Below are positions 54,700 through 64,000 of a DNA stretch of 64,000 bases, piece by piece. The stretch covers positions 1,820,001-1,884,000 of the forward strand of contig JABAKD010000017.1 of NCBI GenBank assembly GCA_012845835.1, in the 5' to 3' direction. How positions within the stretch are numbered: position 1 is the stretch's first letter; each line of letters starts with the position of its first letter. The stretch is from Undaria pinnatifida. Lineage: Eukaryota; Sar; Phaeophyceae; Laminariales; Alariaceae. A program made the translations under genes and the position numbers. The notes under the pieces are model-generated. The model worked only from the letters and a program-made list of their open reading frames with translations, searched no databases and was not told the DNA's origin.

Positions 54700-56860
54700 T
54701 CTGGCCAGGAGAAGCCGTACATGATTCATCAATACAGCCATATATATTTATATATATATTCAATCAATCCGACAGCGGCCATTTACCTCATATCACTTGA
54801 CCTAATTTGCCATAAGCCATTATTATACCTTGTGCTTGATGAAGGGGGCACTATTGTAACGACCCCACCATCCCCCAGGCTTTTTTCACCTCGTCCCATC
54901 TTCCGACAAAAAAACGAGTTTCGTGCTGGGTGGCACAAGTAAACAGTTTTCGCCAGACATTGATGGATAGACGCAGGACAAGGAAATTTCCCCAGGCAAG
55001 ACACCCATCAAACACGCCCCTCCACATACGACCTATTTCGTTTGTTTGTTTTTTCCAACAGCAAGGGGCACGAGGAGGCCGTCGTGCTCGTCTATACCTT
55101 AACCTCCCGTGTTGCTTTCTTGACTGTTGGTAGGGGACGTTTCTGTTGTGTATAATAACACCGTTGTCACCCCCGAAATAAAGTCAGCCATACAAACTTC
55201 GCATCGAAAGTCTGAGTTTTTGTAGCGACACTGCAGTGTGCTGGTGGATACTCCGTATGGCAGTAATCGACGAAAGACCTTCGATGCCAGCTTCCGGGTA
55301 AAACGAATTCCCGCGGCACGTCGACGTTATACTATTGATGATATCACAGCGTAATCGTTGGCACCGATTGTTCTGTTTCTGCTTCTCTATGCGTTTCTCC
55401 ACCGCGGAATTGCGGATATTTAGATACGCTACAGCATTATTACGCTTTGGTCTAGGGTTCGTTTGTATTTCCTTAGTTGCTTCATCGCAAATACTACTTT
55501 ACAGCCCAGTGAACGGAGCGGTGGTTTTTGGCAAAACAGGGTTTGTTTGTATTTCCTTAGTTGCTTCATCGCAAATACTACTTTACAGCCCAGTGAACGG
55601 AGCGGTGGTTTTTGGCAAAACAGAAAGTGACAGCCTCATTTCAAGACGGCCAGTCGCAAGTAGCGTTCGACACCCCTCCCATTCATTATTGCTGTGGAGA
55701 GTCGCCACTCATTCGTCAATGAATTCAGTAGTCTAAAGTACTCAGAACTCCTTGCGGTATATACCGGCTAGTGTTACGTTGCCACGGTACGTGTTGCGGG
55801 TGTTGAAAGTTCGTCCTGCCGTATACCATTGTTTAACACTTGCCTATAGGCGTCCCGCTATGCTACAGAGGTCAAAATTTCTACCCAAGTTTGCCTGATG
55901 TGACCTACGGGAACAGATGAGCTAGTTCATGATCTGTGCTACCAGGTATATGCCAAAAAATAAACACTGCGAGAATGTCGACGCGGTCTTACAAACCGGG
56001 AACTCGAGCGTCATGCTTCTCGCCTCTGGATCGGCTCCGCCATGAGCCAGCCAGTCGGCATGATCTTCAAGCCATTTGGAAACAACTGTTGATACGATTT
56101 ATACAAACAGGAACCAGGCACTACTGTATGTTCATACGTTTATCCGGCGTACCAAACCGTCGTATGGTGAGGGTATAGTGATGTAGGGAAAAATACCCGC
56201 ACAAACACACCCAGGGAAATATTGACCGCAACGCAACGATTCACTGGTGTCGGAACACCAACTGTCGCAATCCGGATTGTCCGATTATCGAATGTATTTT
56301 GGCTCCCATCTAGGGTGTGCAGATGGTGTTTTGCGAGTGGATACGAAGAGCGTCAACAGCACCAAATGAAAATAAATAAGAGCACACGTTTGATGTGACA
56401 ATGGCGCCTGTGAACAGCGGAATAGACGTTGGCCTCGTATGTCCCCTTTGCCATAGCTACAAGGTTGGGCACTCGGAACATTCTGAGCGACAACGTAAAT
56501 TTTTAAATATTTGGAGCTCGTTTGTCATCGTCGGGTCATAGCTGAGTGCTCGTAGTATGACCTCCTGCGCAGGGGCAGCTGGATATGATCCAGTAGGCAG
56601 TCGGCAATAATTAGGAGAGGGGTAGGACCCTTTTGTCGAGGTGGCTTTATGGCTTTCAAGTTTGCTTATTTTGAAGCTGGCACACGCCGATAACGATCCT
56701 GGCGCGGCACTGCGTGTGGCGTGGTGGCCGATTCGGCACTCATCGACAACTTGCGGTGAGCACATTTCCAGATTCCGTTCTAAGTACTTGGGGTATCTGA
56801 TCATGCTTCATAGTAGGTGAGGTTGGACACCTTGACAATTTTTAATGGCCGCGAGCTCAT
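54700..56860. other. No gene recognised apart from a tandem duplication
   Basis: Holds the 84-bp duplication at 55461-55628. Other frames, including 56804-56457 (minus), have no motif or splice support. Confidence 0.35.
55461..55628 (+). repeat. 84-bp tandem duplication, in frame
   Basis: GTTTGTATTTCCTTAGTTGC and about 60 more bases occur twice at a period of 84 with no visible difference. The forward frame 55335-55736 therefore contains FVCISLVASSQILLYSPVNG plus AVVFGKTG twice (28 residues each). The segment is hydrophobic and could be a membrane helix if coding; there is no other support for a gene. Confidence 0.85.
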
Positions 56861-56864
56861 CACA

Positions 56865-57515
56865 GCAGTCGACGTCGTGGCACCTGTAGCTGTTGCTGGA
56901 ATATTAGACTTGGAAGTGCTCAAGTGGGCGAGGGCGAGCGGCGGCGGTTTAACGGATAGTACAACTTAAATCGCGGCAGAGGGGGGCCACCAGAATGTAG
57001 CCCGGTGGGCTATGGCCCGTAAAAAACACGGGCACTATCGAACGTGTGTGTCGACCAGCTGCTAGGAAAGGACACGCTCACACCCCCAGAGGGTTCCAGA
57101 GGCTAGCCACGTGGTCGTGCGCACGGACGACATGTGCTCGGCTGCGGCAAAATAGGTAGGCACGTTATTAAGAACGAAATTTGACACAACTCTTCTCAAG
57201 CGACTGGGGTGGTCGGGTGGGCAGCAGGGCAGCCCAAGGAGACCATTTTTGAGGTGGTACAGTCAACCCGATGCAACGACGGCCCCTGAAGCCCGAACAC
57301 GTTCAAAGGTGCAGCCGCCGCAGGCCACCTGTGCGTCTTGCGGTGGGAAGAGACAGTATATAATTCCTTTGACGGTCGTGGTACGTGCAATGCAGCGACC
57401 AAGTCGGGTAGTTTTAAAAGTGTGAAACGAGAATGGGGAAACGAATACGCTTGGAACGCGAGAATGTGGGCCGGTGCTTTGAGTGCAGGGCGTTACGGAT
57501 ATGCTGCTGTAGTGG
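56865..57515 (+). pseudogene. Old relic of the ankyrin-like family, plus strand
   Basis: The forward frame reads GILDLEVLKWARASGGGLTD, a stop, then IAAEGGHQNVARWAMA. Further on come AAAAGHLCVLRWEE and GTCNAATKSGSFKSVKREWG followed by CWEAANHG-like AGALSAGRYGYAAV. The spacing of the -GH-x-VL-W motif identifies the 27-residue units. It is opposite in orientation to the other three copies and the most decayed. Confidence 0.55.
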
Positions 57516-57519
57516 ATAC

Positions 57520-58610
57520 AGACGATAACCTGTCCATCGTATTATGCAAAACATGTAGTTAGTAGCTAGTAGACATGGAAGCCGTGGTGACATCGACGAG
57601 CTCATAGAGTGCCCTACGTGTACAACGCCTGTCCTCAAACAACGTGCGTGGGGGTAAAGCTGGGCAGGGAAAAAAAAATGCTTTGGAGAAGGGGCGTGGC
57701 GCAACTAGATGCCAATGGACGCGGTGACTGCAACACGATGTGGCGTGAGGGAATGCTGTTTTTGCGACGGCAGCACATGACCTTCCCCAGTCCAACGCGA
57801 CGGGTTGTTCCCAGTTTTTTCACGGAGGTTGGATTTGTCGTGGTTGGGGTATAATCACAAATTCGGGTCTTCCTTGATGCCAGGGCCATACCTATGCATT
57901 ATGTTATGCTTTGTATCACCAACTTGGCTGGGGTATGCTTGGCGTTATGGGTGGTTTAGACAGATCGGCCTACAGTCCAACCCATTAGTACCAACAGTCC
58001 ATACAACTAGAGCGGCCGGTGCACATTTCGTAACTTCGGCGAATCTGCTCAGCTCACGTTTCGATATTTTGAACGGTTTGGTCTAACTGAGATGCGTACC
58101 AACCACCGTCCAACTTCGTCGTGGTAGACTTCTGCCCGTCGTTGCTGGCGGAGACCTAGCCTACTGAGTTTTATCGTTCGAAGTATGCGCGTCGGAAGGT
58201 TGACAATCGGAGACAAATATCGGGATCAACCATTTTCGAACAAAACAGTCAATAGCTAATGCTTGCTTTGGAGACGATCTGGTGACCTTCTAGCATCAAT
58301 CAGAAGAGGAGGTTCATAGCATCCATTTGTGTTGCTGAACCGGCTTCATTGAGCTTTGTGCGTTCCCTCCGTTCGATAAAGCCACGCCCAAGCAGGCTCT
58401 TCGCACTTGCTTGTTTGCGTTCGGAAGATTCAAGACAGCTCGATCATGCGGCAAATACCGGAATCCGGTATGTCAGTTCGATGCTTTCTCCGATAAGCAA
58501 TCGAATTACACCATCATGCACACTTTCCTGATGAAAACCGCGTTGTCGAGTTAATTATGGCCCCATATACTGTTATCGTATAACACCAGTCGAGATCGAA
58601 TGTGAATAAT
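57520..58610. other. No gene recognised
   Basis: Frames on both strands (for example 57805-58086, plus, Trp/Leu-rich) lack motif and splice support. Confidence 0.35.
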
Positions 58611-58616
58611 CCGGAG

Positions 58617-58879
58617 TCAAGACCCGTCATCAACCACAGCAGTAAGACGCCGACTCTGGCCTTCCAGCACTCTTGGTTCTGAATAAATCTCACGGGTGGT
58701 GCTCAAAACGCGTCCGCTGGGATGTCGCCTCCTGCGATTTCCCCGCAACACAGACACAATGATGGCAAGGAAAAACGGGACAGCTAAGACAATCGAAGCT
58801 AGCACACTCACCGCGAGGGTGAGATGACAATACATTGTCACTCTCGCCGCCACGCGTGGCTTGCGTCCGTGCCGTTCAG
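58617..58879 (-). CDS. Possible last exon of a membrane protein
   Basis: After a TGTATTGCAG acceptor the frame reads ERHGRKPRVAARVTMYCH, a hydrophobic segment LTLAVSVLASIVLAVPFFLA IIVSVL, then a basic RGNRRRRHPSGR stop-transfer region and a short polar tail ending VVDDGS. This is the pattern of a single transmembrane helix with a cytosolic tail. No upstream exon was found in the 250 bp before the ankyrin-like pseudogene begins. Family unknown. Confidence 0.4.
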
Positions 58880-59121
58880 CTGCAATACATACAAACACAT
58901 AACCTTATAATAACCCCAAAATGCCTTCTTCCCCTCGAATCCGTTTGCAGTTTCCCGACCACCTCCAACACGGACACTGTAACACAACCGGAAACTCCGC
59001 GTCAAACACTGGAAGGCCTACGAGCACGACACAATCATACTTCAAGTGACCTGGTCCCATCGCTCAAAAAAATGCGCAGCCGTTTGAACTTGCCCATTCC
59101 AGCACGTCTATGTACATGTGT

Positions 59122-60769
59122 CTAAGCCATCACGTACGTTTCTACATCCCCGGGGCAGCCTTCTGCTCGAGCCCGCTTCAATATGTCGAGACGCCCTGCC
59201 ATGGCAGCACCCGAGCACGTCCCTTCGTGCCAGGGGCATCTGTTACGCCGTGCCCATTTAAGCACCTCGAAATGACCTGCACTGGCAGCCCTGCAACATG
59301 TAACACTATCCCTTGGGCAGCCGTTTGCTCGAGCCCACTGCAGTATGTAGAGATGACCTGCCTCGGCGGCACTCTCGCAAGTATATTCATGCCAAGGGCA
59401 GCCATTACACCCGTGCCCATTTCATCACCTCCAAATGACCTTGGGAGGCCGCTTGGCTGCATATAAAACTGTTTAAGTAGTAGTTGTTAGCGGGAGCCCG
59501 TTGAAGCACGCCTATGTGCCCCTCCCGTGCAGCTAAAATGCATGCATGTGTAAGATCACAGGCGAAATTGTTGCCTCGCATCCATTCTAGGAAGTCTACA
59601 TGGCTACCAGCAGCTGCCCATTTGCTGGCGTTCTCAAGCAACGGACAGCCGTGCGCCACCACCCATTCTAGCATAACTAGGTGACCATTACGAATAGCGA
59701 CATAACAAGCATTGGAGATCCAGGGGCACCCTTGAATCCTTGTCCATTGAAGTAGCTCCAGGTTTCCCCCACAGGCAGCTTGGAGAGTTATATTCTCCGA
59801 TAATCCGGCACCATTCGCCCACGCCCACTGAAGCACCTCCAATTGCCCACCGGCGGCAGCACAAGCGCACATACGGCGGTCCCATTTGCAACCGTTAGCT
59901 CGCGCTCACTGGAGAATGCCGAGGTGTCCGCCCTCAGCGGCCGTAGAGCATGTTTCGGCATTCCAAGGGCAGCTTTCGGAACTCGCCCACTGCAGGATAT
60001 TGAGGTTCCCTGAACCGGCCGCCTCGCTGCACGTAGAGGCGTCCCATGGCCAGCCGTGACTTCGAGCCCACTGAAGAATACAGAGGTGTCCGCCCTCAGC
60101 AGCCTTCGCGCACGTGTTGCTGTTCCTAGGACAGTTTTCGAAACGCGCTCACCGCAGGATACAGAGATGTCCTGAACCAGCGGCCTCGCTGCATGTAGGT
60201 CCGTCCCAGGGGTAATCGTTGGCGTGCGCCCACTCCAGCAGTCGCAGACTACCCCCCGCCGCAGCCGCTCTGCAAAGCACCTCACCCCAATAGCTATTCT
60301 CGCCGAGTGCCCACTGGACCATTTCCAGCTGACCTCGGGCGGCAGCTGTGAAGCAGGCTCTTTGGGGCAACTCGCATCCGTTTGAGCAAAGTCTCAACCC
60401 CACAGAGTTCCGCAATGCGATCTCATATAATGGGTTTTTTAATGGGCCGTTGTCGAAGCTCCACAGCAGCTGAGATACAGAAGTGTCAACCGTTATGGCT
60501 CGCGCCGTTTTCGGGAGGACTCCCCGAGCGCGGTTCCAGTCCTTCGATACACCAGCAAAAAACGCATATTGGTCGGCAAGTAAATCTGCTAGCAGTGCCA
60601 TGACGTCTCCATTGGTACACAGCGAAAACTCCACTCGAGGAGTTTCTGTCTCTCGAGGTTTAGTGTACGGCACGATGTTCGAGTTTCTGAACGTGGAACA
60701 ACCTGCGAGCATCAAAGTAACGGACTTCAGTCTGCTGCTCTCTTGCTCAACCAGGGCACAGTATCGCAT
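59122..60769 (-). pseudogene. Broken paralogue of the ankyrin-like WAR-repeat gene
   Basis: From ATG 60769 the frame reads MRYCALVEQESSRL, then the family head NGDVMALLADLLADQYAFFA and GVSKDWNRARG, closely matching the gene at 37.48 kb, and repeats such as CSEAAGSGNLNILQWASSES. TGG of the QWAR motif has become TGA twice (60149-60151 and 59906-59908), and one extra base shifts the frame near 59415, before NGCPWHEYTCESAAEAGHLY. The unit pattern persists to ETYVMA at 59122. A 3' flank word, TTTGACGCGGAGT, is shared with the other gene, so the duplication included flanking DNA. Confidence 0.8.
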
Positions 60770-60829
60770 AAAGACGCCGATATGACAAACCAAACAGATA
60801 ATTACGTTTCCTTCACCCAGAAAAAATTA

Positions 60830-62810
60830 ACAACACCACACGAAGACTGAAGCGGTACCACGTCTACGTCCTGCCGTGGGCCTGATCACCGATACGATGC
60901 CAGCAGTCACGAGGCTTGCTGCGGTAGCGACTACACAAATGTGTACTGGGATTCCTCATATGACAAGGTGTTTACCGCGCGCAACCAGCCAAAGGAAAAT
61001 AATACGCGCACGCTATATACACGATGCACGGATACTACTGAAAAAAACGTTTTTATCTCGGATCCAAGAGGGTTGCATAGTGCTCAGCTCAGGAGATCAG
61101 TTCATGAAAACAAGTTGTGTTGCAAATGCAACCCCTACTGCGGCGCATGCCTCTCAAAACAAAGGCACGGCAAGGCAGGGCCAAGCTGGCTTCCGCAGCG
61201 ACCCAAGCGGGCGCTGTGTCTATTTTGCACGCACTCACCCCTGGATTCCAAACGCCGATTCCAAACCGAGGTGTAGGTTTTAGAACGTAGTGTCTGTAGT
61301 TGCGTTCATAGCTCCAATGAAGTGCATCGAATACACATTTTACGATCGACCAGGTGGGGCATGTCACAGCAACACGTACGAAGTAAGACAGGATGCTCAC
61401 CTGTCATCTTCTTGCGAGGCTTCTTGTCTCGATACCTTGGCCTATGGCTGGAGCATGTCCTGCGCACGCTGGTTGTTAACCCGAACTAGAGCGAAATGTC
61501 TCTCTGCCGCACCAGCAGCAGCACAAACATAAAGGAACAGAAATGCGGCCAATAGAAGGGTTTGTAACGCACAGAAAGGATTACGGGGAGCTGTCGTTCG
61601 AACTACACGTAAATAGACTGGACCTCTCTGGACTTATACCAGTATGAGGGAGTGCTCAATGCGATGAAAATTGCGGCACACCTCAAGACCATGGGGAGGG
61701 AGTTTAATTAGCGCAGGGATGATTAGCGCAGGGATGCAGCGCGACAAGGCATGCACCGATAACGTGGCAAGCGTCGTGTGAGGTTAGGATGATATCCGGA
61801 TTTGAGCGCGCAGTAGCATGGACCAAAACAACGAGCATAGTAGAAAAACGCATACCAAGGTACTACGCATTTTCACGTCGAAATGCAGTCGCAAACAATG
61901 CACCCGGCTTGAAACCGAATATAAAACGATGGAACGTTCTAGTTGCTCTAGTTCACAAGAGTGTAGGAGTATGGAATCGGTCGTCTACACCACACGATAG
62001 GTGCGAGTGTAGCTACCCCAGCCAAATCCCTAGTAGCACAATCCTTGCAGCCAACCAAGAGGGCAGCAGTGCAAATCTACGCCGCTTTTTTTTTTTGCCG
62101 TTACGAGAGCTGAACACACAGTGGTACCGGCTGTATGCACTTGGTCGGGGCCGACGAGCGCACCGCACGTCGGGCTGTGCGTTGCTTCGTTGCTTCGATT
62201 GGGGTTGGAATTTACGAAACTGCAATATGCAAAGCATGTATTTGTGTGACGAGGGGTGCTAATAAGCGGACGCAGTGTTTCGACCCCACACTTAGCTCGG
62301 TATTAGCGCAATCTGAAACTGCAGGAGAGAGAGGTGTCTGCAATATTTCTGCTTGGCCGCGGAGTACATATATTGGCGTTATGTATACATAACTAATGTG
62401 TGCTTCTTCAGTGGTCTTCGGTACCGTGGCTGCTGACAATTGTGGTCCGAAAAAGGAAAGAAAAACAGGTCGTATCCGAGGTTATGTAGGACAAGACTTG
62501 CTAGACCAAAAACATGCGCCTAGCTACGGATGGAGTGGCGGACAGTTTTCGATTTCTCGTCGTCATAGACCCCAGTAGACTGGGCAGTAGGCGAAGAAAG
62601 TAGAAGGGTGGGCAGATGGGCAGATTTCAAGGTATCTTAGTTGTATTGCAGGTGGGATTTTGTATCCATTCGGCACAACGAAGAATCTAGCCGTACACAG
62701 TATACAGTTCAAAGTGACAGGCGGCATGGTTCCAGGTGACAACAGGTACTGTGCCACTCTCGAGCCGTCTCGATTTAAGCGTAAATGTGTGTTCTGTACC
62801 TGTCGAGCCG
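60830..62810. other. No gene recognised
   Basis: Long frames on both strands (61789-62262 plus, 61400-61089 minus) show no motif and no splice support. ACATATATTGGCGTTATG near 62,370 is unremarkable. Confidence 0.35.
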
Positions 62811-62821
62811 ACGCGTGCTCG

Positions 62822-62925
62822 AATAGAGGTAGCATTGTTTAGCTGGAACGTTTCCTGAATGACGAAGCTCCTCGACCCAGAAATCATCGAAGCTTTATTT
62901 TTGTTTGGCGAAACTTTAATATATA
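62822..62925 (+). mobile_element. MITE-A, truncated left part
   Basis: CGAATAGAGGTAGCATTGTT, CTGAATGACGAAGCTCCTCG and AGAAATCATCGAAGC follow the MITE-A order, then the copy stops at a TA run. Confidence 0.5.
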
Positions 62926-62932
62926 TATATAT

Positions 62933-63110
62933 ATTATCCTCCGGCGGATGAGGAAAAATAAAACTTGAGCTCACTACACTTCCACGGATTTTCAGACACT
63001 TCGTGCGTCGATTTTACTCAACTGCATTCGCAATCCAGCGCTAGCTGGCGTGTCCTTCGGTTCCCACTATAGCGATAGCGTCAGCTGTCCCTATCGGCGG
63101 TCCCCGGTAC
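62933..63110 (+). mobile_element. Repeat H, copy 3
   Basis: From TATCCTCCGGCGGATGAGG to CCCTATCGGCGGTCCCC, close to copy 1 (ACTACACTTCCACGGATTTT, CAATCCAGCGCTAGCTGGCG, TTCGGTTCCCACTATAGCGA). It immediately follows a truncated MITE-A and a TA run. Confidence 0.6.
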
Positions 63111-63186
63111 AACTCCAGTACATTTCGTTTATGCCTAGGAACTGGGATCATTCTTTGGGTAGCACTTTAATATTTCTCCAAAAGTC

Positions 63187-63435
63187 GCATGCTACGGTAC
63201 AGGTAGCATTTTTTGGCTACATTTTTTCCAAATGACGGGCTCCTTGACGCGAAATCGTCGAAAATAGACCATTTTGTTTTGCATAATTTTCGTTGTGTAG
63301 TTGGGCCATGGATTGTTTCATCCGGTAGCATTTTTTGTTTTTTCTCCAAATCTGTTTTTGGGAGAGGTCTTAAGCTCCCAAATTGAGGGGTAGTATTGAG
63401 AAATAAAAAAGTGGTTCGCCTCTATCGTAGCACGC
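63187..63435 (+). mobile_element. MITE-A, nearly complete copy
   Basis: From ATGCTACGGTACAGGTAGCA to GCCTCTATCGTAGC with GACGGGCTCCTTGACG, TGGGCCATGGATTGTTTCAT and GGGAGAGGTCTTAAGCTCCC in family order. Flanking GACGCGTGC-type bases extend the inverted repeat outward on the right. Confidence 0.7.
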
Positions 63436-63639
63436 GTCTGCTGTGATTGTTGCGTCGGGCATGGAGCACCTCCAGCGAGGCGCCGGAGAAAATAGTTGGG
63501 GTGCCTCCACCGTAACGTAGCATGCGTTAACATGGCTAGAAAAACTTTACGGTAGTCTGGTATCAATACCACCTTACCCTATGTATACCCGCGCGTAAAG
63601 CAAACCCCTACATCTATGCGATCTAAATATGTTGTTCAA

Positions 63640-63840
63640 AAAACCCTTTCGCCCCCCCCCCCCCCCCGCCCGCTCCCCCACCCCCCCCACCCCTTCGAAC
63701 GCTCCGCCCTCTCCTCAGTGGTTGTACGACTTACAGGATAGGAGTCATAGCTTCCACGCACAGGTTGAGCTGCCCCGCCCGTCCCGCCCACCATCCCCCC
63801 CCCGCTCCCTCTTGATCAAACCCAGGCCCCCACGTCCTTA
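63640..63840. repeat. C-rich low-complexity tract
   Basis: Runs of C and CCCGCC words, interrupted by GTTGTACGACTTACAGGATA, which is shared (as TATTCGACTTACAGGATT) with the segment just before repeat I copy 4. It appears to be the inverted equivalent of 52.6-53.0 kb. Confidence 0.65.
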
Positions 63841-63879
63841 AAAACTCCGCCCTTCCCTCACCGGTTATTCGACTTACAG

Positions 63880-64000
63880 GATTCACGTAATAAACTGATG
63901 CATTTCCTTCCACAGCTGTCAGATTTTGTCCCCCTCAAAAACGGGTTATATAGTTTCCGCGCACAGACTGACTAACATCACCCTGTTGACCTTGATTGCT
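63880..64000 (-). repeat. Repeat I, copy 4 (inverted, cut by the window edge)
   Basis: ACAGCTGTCAGATTTTGTCC, CCCTCAAAAACGGGTT and ACATCACCCTGTTGACC are the reverse complement of the end of copies 2 and 3. It is preceded by CACCGGTTATTCGACTTACA and C-rich tracts. Confidence 0.7.

Noticed and set aside
1-64000. LTR retroelement, Polinton or integrated large-virus block
   Set aside because: I saw no reverse-transcriptase core, integrase, capsid or packaging-ATPase motif and no paired long terminal repeats; the repeats present are short and non-coding.

Overview
The window looks like nuclear DNA from a large, repeat-rich eukaryotic genome. I favour a stramenopile, most likely a brown alga. The reasons are gene-poor sequence with GT-AG introns of 0.8-5.6 kb, tRNA-derived SINEs, many short terminal-inverted-repeat elements, and a paralogous family of ankyrin-like proteins whose units read GHLDILQWARANGCPWD-TC, a form I associate with stramenopile genomes. 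The species call is inference. There are no bacterial operons, no CRISPR array and no rRNA.

Left third (1-20,050, minus strand): one very stretched gene fills this region. Seven exons of 103-206 nt, all with matching splice phases, encode an RGS domain followed by the N-lobe and the start of the C-lobe of an AGC-type protein kinase. This is the layout of a GPCR kinase (GRK). The catalytic loop and the 3' end lie beyond the left edge. Introns carry minisatellites, dispersed repeats and several decayed duplicates of one exon end.

20,050-30,000: a duplicated 120-bp block and two well-supported minus-strand exons encoding a signal peptide and an Asn-glycosylation-rich ectodomain (22,673-21,989). 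These could be the 5' end of the RGS-kinase gene, but the link is not proven. Weaker exon candidates lie at 24.3, 28.6 and 29.1 kb, and a SINE lies at 23.2 kb.

30,000-64,000: a LINE 3' fragment (30.6 kb), nested and tandem MITEs (33-34.7 kb), an intronless 27-residue-repeat ankyrin-like gene with one frameshift (35.65-37.48 kb), a 12-bp palindromic satellite (41.3-42.5 kb), a second SINE (44.5 kb), six inverted exon-like repeats in two matching triplets (50.6-52.2 kb), a broken paralogue of the ankyrin-like gene (59.1-60.8 kb) and two older relics of it (54.4 kb and, on the plus strand, 56.9-57.5 kb).

If the RGS-kinase is functional it would act on the cytosolic face of membranes, regulating heterotrimeric G-protein signalling. 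The ankyrin-like genes are an expanding and decaying family. Most of the rest is mobile or satellite DNA. I saw no intact LTR element, capsid gene or viral block.
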